Source: Actinomycetota bacterium
GTDB lineage: Bacteria; Actinomycetota; Thermoleophilia; RBG-16-64-13
NCBI GenBank assembly: GCA_012523095.1
Contig: JAAYJE010000126.1
Location: 37,868-101,867, forward strand
Length of the DNA stretch: 64,000 bases
Direction: 5' to 3'
The notes beneath the pieces are model-generated. The model worked only from the letters and a program-made list of their open reading frames with translations. It did not search any database and had not been told where the DNA came from. A program made the position numbers and the translations under genes. How positions within the stretch are numbered: position 1 is the stretch's first letter; each line of letters opens with the position of its first letter. Of the stretch, positions 57,648-64,000 are shown in pieces.

Positions 57648-60203
57648 CTAGCCTACCTCATGCATGGTCCGCTCGACGATCTCGTCCTGGAGTTCCGGCG
57701 GCAGGTCCACGAAGTAGGCGCTGTAGCCGCCCACCCGCACCAACAGATCCTTGTGAGCCGCCGGCTCCTTACGGGCCTTCATGAGCTCTTCAGCGCTGTG
57801 GATGTTGAACTGGATGTGCCAACCCTCGCGCTTCATGAACGTCTTGATGAGAGAGGCTACCTTGCTCAGCTTCTCAGGCGAATTGAGCACGGCCTTCGAG
57901 AACTTCATGTTGTGGGCGACGCCCGCACATTCGTACGGGGTCGGATACTTGGTGGCCGACAAGATGAGGGCCGTCGGGCCGTTGACATCGCCGCCGGCCA
58001 TGGCCGAAGTACCCCCGTCGTAGATGGGGGTGCCTGCGTAGCGTCCGTTGGGCATGGCGCCGACGGCCTTGCCCTGGGTCACGTGGCCGGCAGCCGCACC
58101 CTTGAACAGCATGGGTCTCTCGCCGGTGATGGGGTCAGGCCGGCTCTGCAGTATCCTCTGCGTGTCGCGCGACGCGCGGACGTACCACTCGTCCACATAG
58201 TCGTCGTCATTGCCGTACTTAGGGGCCTTCAGACACATCTGGCGGATGTCTTCATGACCCTCCCAGTTGGCGTCCATGGCCTCCAACAGCTGAGCCATGG
58301 TGACCTGCTTCTCATCGAACACCAGATACTTGACGGCGGCCAGGTAGTCGGCGCAGTCGCAGATGCCCTTGTCGCCCACCCACGACATCTTGCCGATGGG
58401 GTATCGACAACCGCCCTCCCGGGAAGCGAGCCCGGCGGGGATGCAGTCGCGGAAGAGCATGCCGGCGCGCAGCCCGCTCATGGGGCTGTTCGCGATCTCA
58501 GTGGTCCACCAGATGAAGTAATGGTCGCGCATCTTCTCCACGAAGTAGTCTTCCTGCTTCAGAAAAGCTTCATAGAGCTCATCGATCGACTTGAAGTCGC
58601 GGGGGTCGCCTGTGTGCAGGCCCACCTGTTTGCCGGTGCGTGGGTCGAAGCCGTCGTGCAGGGCCACCTCCATGACCTTGGCCTGCACCAAGTTGAAGGC
58701 GCCGGCCATGTGCTCCGCACACTCCAGGTGATAGCCCAGGCAGCCGCTCGCGCTCCAGTTGCAGGCATCCTCTATGGGTATGCCGCGATCCAGGTAGCGC
58801 CGCGTGCCCAACTCATCGTTCAGGAAGGCGGGATTGCCTCCCCCGAAGTCACGGTTGCGTTCCAGGGCATGGATCAGGAAAGCCTCGTCCTGATCTTCGT
58901 GATACCGAACGTATACGGCCGGTTCGGACAGGTGGACCTGTACCATGACTTCAAGGATCATCCAGGAGAGCTCGTTGGTGAGATCGTTGCCGTCCTTGTC
59001 CCGGCCGCACAGAGTCACGTTAGGCAGCTGGCTGCCCGGCGCTGCACGGTGTTCGCGCTTGATGGTGACCAGGTTCTCGACCTCGCGGATCTTCAACCAC
59101 ATGGCGCCGATCAGCTCGGCCGCCTGCCGGCGGGTGAGTCTACCGCTCTCGATATCCGCCTTGTAGTATGGATACCAGAACTGGTCGATCCTTCCTATCC
59201 CCACCTCAGCGCGTTCGGGGCTCTCTTTCCAGGCCGCCAGATGCATGAAGCGCACCGACTGGACGGCTTCCCAGAAGTCGCGCGGGGGCTCGGCCGGCAC
59301 GTGCTCGCACACGTCCGCGATCTTCTCAAGCTCGGCCTTGCGGACCGGGTCGGTCGTCTTGGCGGCCATCTCACGCGCGAGGTCGGCGTGCCGCTTAGCG
59401 AAGGCGACAACGGCCTCGAACATGATGACGATAGACTTGAGGAGGTACCACTTGCGGAGCGCGTTGGCGCTCGAACGGTCCTCTAGGGCCCCTTCCGCCT
59501 TCATCTTATCCATCTCGGCTTTGGCCAAGCCGATCACGTAGTTGAAGCCCTTGTGAAGCACTTCAGCGGTCAGCATGATCACTCCGCCGCCCATGGCGCC
59601 GTATCCCTGGAAGAGGCCGCGGTCGGGATTCTCGCGCACGCCCCTGCCTTCGAGGATCATGGCGTGGTCGAACAGCAGGTCGAAGTGCTCCTTGCCCAGC
59701 TCCTCCTCCAGCGCAACATTCACGTAGTTGACCGGGTTCATGTGCTCGACCCAGTACTCGGCGTCCGCCTTCAGCTTCTCCAGGTCTTCAGGGTCGATCA
59801 CAGTGGAGGAGATGTCGCTCAGCTTGCGGTCGAAACGGCCGCTCTCGCACATGGCGAGGATCTCGCGCGGCTTGACGGCGCAGAGCGTGTTGTTACCGCG
59901 GATGAACTTCGTGGACGAGCCGACGATGATCTCGTCGTCACGGATCAGGATGGGGCAGTTCTCCATCCTCTTCTGGAAGGCCTTGGCCCACCGGAAGTCG
60001 ACCGGCATCTGCTCGGTCTCCTTCCATGATTCGGTGAAGAGGAGCGTGTCGTCGACGTACACTTGAGGAGCCGCGTCTTCCCATTCCTTCTTGAGCTTTT
60101 TGAGGCGATCAGTCATAACGACCACGGATCGGATCTCCTCGGCGGCCCTGGGGTCGATCTTGCCTTGTACCACGGGGGTGATGTTCGAGGTCTCAGGCGC
60201 CAT
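57648..60203 (-). CDS. Glycyl radical enzyme of unknown reaction
   Basis: 851 residues from the ATG at 60203 (AAGGGAG upstream); the track start is 5 residues earlier. The PFL-like barrel is complete. The thiyl Cys is in NWSASGCLGYH (about residue 488) and the radical Gly in VRVGGYSAYF (about 826), 25 residues from the end. Eliminase-type enzymes (choline, diol, isethionate, hydroxyproline) and 4-hydroxyphenylacetate decarboxylase carry G-C-x-E at the Cys; here the position is Gly (GCLG), so the general-base Glu is missing. The second Cys of PFL (CC) is also absent. No small subunits of benzylsuccinate-synthase or HPA-decarboxylase type are encoded nearby. A palindromic operator precedes the gene. 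Confidence 0.92.
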   Translation of the reverse strand: MAPETSNITPVVQGKIDPRAAEEIRSVVVMTDRLKKLKKEWEDAAPQVYVDDTLLFTESWKETEQMPVDFRWAKAFQKRMENCPILIRDDEIIVGSSTKFIRGNNTLCAVKPREILAMCESGRFDRKLSDISSTVIDPEDLEKLKADAEYWVEHMNPVNYVNVALEEELGKEHFDLLFDHAMILEGRGVRENPDRGLFQGYGAMGGGVIMLTAEVLHKGFNYVIGLAKAEMDKMKAEGALEDRSSANALRKWYLLKSIVIMFEAVVAFAKRHADLAREMAAKTTDPVRKAELEKIADVCEHVPAEPPRDFWEAVQSVRFMHLAAWKESPERAEVGIGRIDQFWYPYYKADIESGRLTRRQAAELIGAMWLKIREVENLVTIKREHRAAPGSQLPNVTLCGRDKDGNDLTNELSWMILEVMVQVHLSEPAVYVRYHEDQDEAFLIHALERNRDFGGGNPAFLNDELGTRRYLDRGIPIEDACNWSASGCLGYHLECAEHMAGAFNLVQAKVMEVALHDGFDPRTGKQVGLHTGDPRDFKSIDELYEAFLKQEDYFVEKMRDHYFIWWTTEIANSPMSGLRAGMLFRDCIPAGLASREGGCRYPIGKMSWVGDKGICDCADYLAAVKYLVFDEKQVTMAQLLEAMDANWEGHEDIRQMCLKAPKYGNDDDYVDEWYVRASRDTQRILQSRPDPITGERPMLFKGAAAGHVTQGKAVGAMPNGRYAGTPIYDGGTSAMAGGDVNGPTALILSATKYPTPYECAGVAHNMKFSKAVLNSPEKLSKVASLIKTFMKREGWHIQFNIHSAEELMKARKEPAAHKDLLVRVGGYSAYFVDLPPELQDEIVERTMHEVG

Positions 60204-60264
60204 TTTGTCTCCCTTCACGAATGCAAGACGGGGCAGCCCGAAGGCCGCCTCCGTTTATCCTCAT

Positions 60265-60298
60265 CTGTTCCGTATACGGAACAGTGTTCCGTACTATA
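60265..60298 (-). promoter_or_regulatory. Operator and promoter of the glycyl radical enzyme gene
   Basis: CTGTTCCGTATACGGAACAG (60265-60284) is a perfect 20-bp palindrome. A third half-site, GTTCCGTA, follows at 60286-60293 next to a -10-like TATAGT (60298-60293 on the minus strand). The arrangement places a repressor at the transcription start. The regulator is not encoded in the adjacent sequence. Confidence 0.6.
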
Positions 60299-60357
60299 CC
60301 ATCGTAATTTTCGCTTGAACGCCGCCCTTTGTCAAGCGGGCGGGCAGCCGTGCGTAG

Positions 60358-61809
60358 TCACCTCTCCAGATACTCGAGCGCGCTTTTCCCGGCGATACGA
60401 CCCGAATTGAGGGCGAAGGCCGAAGCGAGCCCTGACGAGCCCTTGATGGGATAGCTGTCGCCGTACATGCCGCCGGCATCGAATCCACCCGCGTACAATC
60501 CCGGGATCACCGCGTCCTTCTTGTCCAGCACTTCGAGCCTCGCGTTGACCTTGACGCCACCCATGGTCCCCAAGAAGACGGTGCGCCCTCTCACGGCGTA
60601 GAACCTCGGGCCGACCACCGGATGCAGATAACGACGGTCCTTGACGAAGAGTTCGTCGTGACCCTTGGCGCAGTACCCGTTGTAATCCTCGATCGTAGCC
60701 CGGAGAACGGCCGGGTCCATCCCGGTCTGAAAGGCCAGGTCTTCTATCGACTCGGCCACGAAGACCTCCGTACTGCCGTTATCTACGGCCGCCTGTATCT
60801 CTTTTCGCAGGCTTGTCAACTTATAGCCGGGCGGGTAATCCATCCCCACTCCCCGTTCGAGACCCCGGTCCTGCAGCCGCTCGATGATGGAGTCGTCGAA
60901 CACGCTGAAGGTGTAGCCGTCGTGCTTGAGCCTTGCTTGGGCGTTGCCGACCGGGGTGTCCCAAAAACTGATGGTCTCGTCGCAGAATCTCTCGCCTCGG
61001 GCGGTGACCCAAAGGTCCGGCTGCGCACCGGCCTGCTCGAGTTCGCAGCCCATGGCGAACTCCGCCCCCAAGGGCGCCACCCGGAACAGCTCTATGGTCT
61101 CCACTCCCTCCTCAGCCGCTCCCACCTCCCAGGCCATCCTCAAGCCGTCTCCCGTCTTACCCGTGTTGCCGACCGGGAAGAGATTGGCCCCAAGATCGAA
61201 TCCCGTGTACTTCTTGATCCACTCTTTGTTGTTGGCGAAGCCACCGGTGGCCACCACGACCGCCTTGATCGCCACTTCCATCTCTTCGCCGTCGGCCTCG
61301 GCCACCACGCCGGAGATACGCCCGCCTTCCTTGAGAAGAGCCATCACAGGAATGCCGGGGAAGAACTCGACGCCTTTGCTCTTCGCCTGATCGACCAACG
61401 CCTTCACCATCGCTTCGCCCTTGCCCTTGATCACGTGATAGGTGAGAGGCGCATCGGGCATGTTGATGGTCACCTCGGTGAAGACCACTCCCCGACTCTG
61501 CAGCCAGCTGATGGTGGGTCCCGACTCATCGATGATGGCCCTTACCAAACGGGGGTTCGCGCGCCAGTGGCTGTAGTCCATGGTGCCCTTGAAGGCGGCA
61601 TCGCACGTGTAGTCCACATAGCGTTCGCGTTGCATGTCGCTCTCCGCGGCGAAGACGCCCTGAAGGAAGTTGGACGTGCCCCCCAAGGAGCGCTGTTTCT
61701 CGAAAACGACCACCTTGGCGCCGCCCTCGGCGAGCGTCACGGCGGCGGCCAGCCCCGTTGCGCCCGACCCGATCACAGCGACGTCGGCCTGCGTAGGTAT
61801 CGGACTCAT
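60358..61809 (-). CDS. FAD-dependent reductase/dehydrogenase (fumarate-reductase flavoprotein family)
   Basis: 483 residues; the second ATG (61809) has AAAGGG at proper spacing. N-terminal FAD fold ADVAVIGSGATGLAAAVTLAEGG and VVVFEKQRSLGGTSN; middle AVVVATGGFANNKEWI; C-terminal GLYAGGFDAGGMYGDSYPIKGSSGL with the FAD-closing segment. The family includes fumarate and urocanate reductases and 3-ketosteroid dehydrogenases, all acting on a C-C bond next to a carbonyl. No haem motif or Tat signal, so it is cytoplasmic. It lies between the NuoG/GltD-like gene and the glycyl radical enzyme gene. Confidence 0.85.
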   Translation of the reverse strand: MSPIPTQADVAVIGSGATGLAAAVTLAEGGAKVVVFEKQRSLGGTSNFLQGVFAAESDMQRERYVDYTCDAAFKGTMDYSHWRANPRLVRAIIDESGPTISWLQSRGVVFTEVTINMPDAPLTYHVIKGKGEAMVKALVDQAKSKGVEFFPGIPVMALLKEGGRISGVVAEADGEEMEVAIKAVVVATGGFANNKEWIKKYTGFDLGANLFPVGNTGKTGDGLRMAWEVGAAEEGVETIELFRVAPLGAEFAMGCELEQAGAQPDLWVTARGERFCDETISFWDTPVGNAQARLKHDGYTFSVFDDSIIERLQDRGLERGVGMDYPPGYKLTSLRKEIQAAVDNGSTEVFVAESIEDLAFQTGMDPAVLRATIEDYNGYCAKGHDELFVKDRRYLHPVVGPRFYAVRGRTVFLGTMGGVKVNARLEVLDKKDAVIPGLYAGGFDAGGMYGDSYPIKGSSGLASAFALNSGRIAGKSALEYLER

Positions 61810-61844
61810 ACTCATCCCTTTCTGGTGACGTTACGTTTCCAACA

Positions 61845-63956
61845 CTAATAGCTACCCCAGAATCTCACCGGCTTGATCTTCAGCCGGAGATCACACTGCA
61901 GGCACCTATACGCTTCACGGCCGGCCGCATCCTCACTCATGCCCAGGGCCATCTCGCAGAAGCCGGCCAGGCGCTCCGCCGGGGCCATGCAGACCTCAGC
62001 GACGCGGGTCAGCGCAGCGAAACCTTCGCCCGGCCCTAAGCAGCCGGCCGGCTCGGATTGCGGAGCCAGCTTCCTGTCGATCCTGCCGCTGCCCCCCAGA
62101 TACTTGTCCAGGGCCACGGCGGCTCTCCTGCCCGAGGCGACGGCCTTGATGACCGAGGCCGTGCCGGTGACCACGTCACCGGCGGCGAACACTCCTTCTC
62201 GACTGGTGCAGGAAGTGAACGGGTCCACCTCGATGAGACCGCGATCGGTCTTGTCTATGTCGAACCCTTCGGGTATCTCCGGACGCTGGCCCACGGCGAA
62301 GATCACGGTGTCGGCCTCGATGACATGCGTCGAACCGGCCACTGTCTCGATCTGCGGGATCCCTTCTTCGTCGAACAAGCACGACTCCACACCCAGAAAT
62401 TCCACCCCGGTCACCTTGCCGTCGTCGGCGAGGATGCGCGTGGGGGTGCGCGAGGGCTCGATGACGATGCCTTCCTCCTCACCCTGCTCGATCTCGTCGC
62501 CGGCGGCCGGCATCTCCTCCCTGCACTCCAGGCAGGCCACGCGCACCTGTTCGGCCCCCAGCCGCCGGGCGGCGCGGGCGCAGTCGAAAGCGACGTTCCC
62601 GCCGCCCAACACCACCACCCGCCTCCCTACGGCCGGAGCCTCTCCCATGTTCAGCGCCCGGAGGAAGTCCGTGCCGACCAGGACCCCCGCGCTGTTCGCC
62701 CCCGGGATACGGAGCTTCTGCCCCTTGTGAGCGCCGACGGCTACGATGACGCCGTCGTAGCCCTCCCGGAGCAATTCATCCAGGGACTCCACCCGGACGC
62801 CGGTCTCGATAGCCACGCCGGAATCCTCGATGGCACGGACCTCGCTTTCGAGTACGCGGCGGGGAAGCTGATACTCCGGGATGCCGTAGCCCAGCATGCC
62901 CCCCGCGGCGGGCAGCGCTTCGAAGACGGTCACCTCGTGGCCCTGCAACCGCAGAGCATAGGCCGCCGTCAGACCGGCCGGACCCGAGCCGATGACGGCG
63001 ACACGCTTCCCGGTGGAAGACTTCGGGGTGACGCCTTCCTTCCACACGCTGCCGTCGTCCTGTTCCGCCGCGTAGCGCTTGAGCTCCCTGATGGCTATGG
63101 GCTCGTTGACCTCTCCTCTCCGGCACCCCGTCTCACACGGATGATCGCAGACGTAGCCGAGGACCCAGGGGAAGGGTACCTTCTCCCTTATCACTGCGGC
63201 GGCACCCCGGTAGTCGCCGTCTTTGACCAGCCGCACGTACTTAGGAACGTCGATCTCGGCCGGACACGTGCTCCTGCAGGGCACCAACGCCGCCCTGCGG
63301 TTGTCGACTTGGACGAGGTCCTCCTTGTCCTGTATCGCGCCGGTCGGGCAGACCTCTGCGCAGGCTCCGCAGAAGCGGCAGCCCGACTCCGCCGGCGATG
63401 CGCCTTCGGAGGTGTATATGTGGAACTCTTCGCCCAGCCTCTTGTAATGAAGGACCCCAACGCCGCGCATATCCCAACAGGCCCGTACGCAGCGACCGCA
63501 GAGCACGCATTTGTTGGGGTCGTAGTCAAAGAGTGGATTGGCGCTGTTCACCGGGAGTAGCTTGGCGCGCCGCGTTATGCGGAGTTCCTCCACGCCCAGA
63601 TACTGTTTGAGCGACTGCAGCTCGCAGTTGAGGTACTTCCGGCACGTACCGCATTCCGGAGGGTGCCCGGCCAGCAGCAACTCCATGGCCATGCGCCGAG
63701 CCCCTGCGATCGGGTCGGACTGGGTGCGCACCACCATGCCTTCGGCGACGGGGGTCACACAGGAGGCGGCCAGACCTTCGACGCCCTCTATCTCGACCAC
63801 ACAGAGCCGGCACACCCCGTACGGCGGCAGGTCGGGGTGGTGGCAGAGATGGGGCACGTAGATACCCGCCTCCAGAGCGGCGTCAAGGACGCTGCCGCCC
63901 GCAGGCGCCTCCACGTCGCGGCCGTCTATGGTCAGCCTGATGGTCGCTTCGTCCTT
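61845..63956 (-). CDS. NuoG/GltD-like FeS-flavoprotein, NAD(P)-dependent electron-transfer subunit
   Basis: Shown here without the ATG overlap base triplet; the frame opens at the ATG at 63959 and encodes 704 residues. The N-terminal [2Fe-2S] domain has Cys39/50/53/67, then a His/Cys cluster segment (HPPECGTCRKYLNC) and two ferredoxin clusters (CVLCGRCVRAC, CRFCGACAEVC), as in NuoG/HydA N-termini. From about residue 225 a GltD-like part follows with CPAEIDVPKYV and FAD/NAD folds VAVIGSGPAGLTAAYAL and VVVLGGGNVAFDCA. Such fusions split electrons between NAD(P)H and ferredoxin or feed dehydrogenases. It ends in a CLQC pair. Confidence 0.88.
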   Translation of the reverse strand, partial: KDEATIRLTIDGRDVEAPAGGSVLDAALEAGIYVPHLCHHPDLPPYGVCRLCVVEIEGVEGLAASCVTPVAEGMVVRTQSDPIAGARRMAMELLLAGHPPECGTCRKYLNCELQSLKQYLGVEELRITRRAKLLPVNSANPLFDYDPNKCVLCGRCVRACWDMRGVGVLHYKRLGEEFHIYTSEGASPAESGCRFCGACAEVCPTGAIQDKEDLVQVDNRRAALVPCRSTCPAEIDVPKYVRLVKDGDYRGAAAVIREKVPFPWVLGYVCDHPCETGCRRGEVNEPIAIRELKRYAAEQDDGSVWKEGVTPKSSTGKRVAVIGSGPAGLTAAYALRLQGHEVTVFEALPAAGGMLGYGIPEYQLPRRVLESEVRAIEDSGVAIETGVRVESLDELLREGYDGVIVAVGAHKGQKLRIPGANSAGVLVGTDFLRALNMGEAPAVGRRVVVLGGGNVAFDCARAARRLGAEQVRVACLECREEMPAAGDEIEQGEEEGIVIEPSRTPTRILADDGKVTGVEFLGVESCLFDEEGIPQIETVAGSTHVIEADTVIFAVGQRPEIPEGFDIDKTDRGLIEVDPFTSCTSREGVFAAGDVVTGTASVIKAVASGRRAAVALDKYLGGSGRIDRKLAPQSEPAGCLGPGEGFAALTRVAEVCMAPAERLAGFCEMALGMSEDAAGREAYRCLQCDLRLKIKPVRFWGSY

Positions 63957-64000
63957 CATACGCCGTCTCCGGCTCCCGCGGTGTCTCCGGGGCCCCCGCC
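63956..64000 (-). CDS. C-terminal end of a gene cut by the window edge
   Basis: A frame reading GGGPGDTAGAGDGV and then TGA overlaps the ATG of the NuoG/GltD-like gene as ATGA, the coupling used by most genes in this cluster. Only 14 residues are visible, a Gly-rich tail with no domain. The gene could be a NuoF/NuoE-like partner, but this cannot be seen; another frame is also open here. Confidence 0.3.
   Translation of the reverse strand, partial: GGGPGDTAGAGDGV

Noticed and set aside
57660-59486. 608-residue plus-strand ORF
   Set aside because: Antisense to the glycyl radical enzyme, His/Leu/Arg-rich composition without a fold signature.
57648-60203. Benzylsuccinate synthase assignment
   Set aside because: Length and Cys/Gly positions are suggestive, but no small subunits (BssB/BssC) or downstream beta-oxidation genes of that pathway are present, so only a general glycyl-radical call is made.
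62058-63560. 500-residue plus-strand ORF
   Set aside because: Antisense to the NuoG/GltD-like gene with its intact cluster motifs.
1-64000. tRNA genes, rRNA genes, CRISPR arrays, insertion sequences, phage genes
   Set aside because: None found by reading: no cloverleaf with CCA-end pattern, no regularly spaced repeats, no transposase or integrase motifs.

Overview
The window is a 64 kb high-GC chromosomal segment, very probably from an uncultured anaerobic or facultatively anaerobic actinobacterium. This assignment is inferred from Thr/Ala-rich lipoprotein linkers of the ETTTTAAGE type, frequent GTG/TTG starts, strong GGAGG ribosome-binding sites and pervasive ATGA coupling. No tRNA, rRNA, CRISPR array, integrase or transposase was seen. 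The oxygen-sensitive enzymes present (glycyl radical enzyme, tungsten aldehyde oxidoreductase, pterin-Mo enzyme, FeS-flavin reductases) point to anaerobic catabolism of aromatic, alicyclic or acyl substrates.

Layout. (1) 1-7.2 kb, minus strand: a truncated NAD-dependent epimerase, a split transketolase, a small zinc-ribbon protein, a zinc alcohol dehydrogenase, a VOC protein and a branched-chain amino-acid-type ABC transporter (LivMHFG). The solute-binding protein of this transporter is divergent on the plus strand (7.6-8.9 kb). (2) 9-17 kb: two members of a cupin family, a hydroxyacyl-CoA dehydrogenase, a beta-keto acid cleavage enzyme (BKACE), an Old Yellow Enzyme (OYE)-type FeS-flavin reductase, a lactate/malate dehydrogenase-like protein and a GMC-like oxidoreductase, ending at a divergent TetR regulator. 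(3) 17.6-26 kb: tandem orphan TRAP binding proteins, an ion/citrate-type transporter, an EamA permease, a second and closely similar TetR, an SDR and a Tat-secreted Liv-type binding protein. (4) 26-36 kb: a hypothetical membrane protein, an SPFH protein, a 36-residue peptide, a UbiD-family decarboxylase, SDRs, IlvD and a DUF1846 protein. (5) 35.6-42 kb: a third Liv-type binding protein, a CocE/NonD hydrolase, a small protein, an OYE paralogue and an ACT-domain protein. (6) 42-64 kb: some 22 kb of almost uninterrupted minus-strand genes.

In transcription order, region 6 reads: NuoG/GltD-like electron-transfer flavoprotein, FAD-dependent reductase, glycyl radical enzyme and its activase, methylaspartate-mutase-S-like B12 protein, cupin, two NTF2-like proteins, OYE, aldehyde:ferredoxin oxidoreductase, two SDRs, a decayed molybdoenzyme, a UroD-family protein, a pyrogallol-transhydroxylase-like molybdoenzyme and another OYE. 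I read this as a candidate undescribed anaerobic catabolic island. Radical chemistry and pterin-Mo chemistry would act on the substrate, OYE and SDR enzymes would handle double bonds and carbonyls, and AOR plus the NuoG/GltD-like protein would exchange low-potential electrons.

Regulation seen in the sequence: a TGAGC-N4-GCTCA-like palindrome lies at both tetR genes and in front of two of the three Liv-type binding-protein genes. A different palindrome, CTGTTCCGTATACGGAACAG, sits at the glycyl-radical-enzyme promoter. Very stable hairpins separate binding-protein genes and the glycyl radical enzyme from their downstream genes. All functional assignments come from motif recognition by eye; no database search was run.
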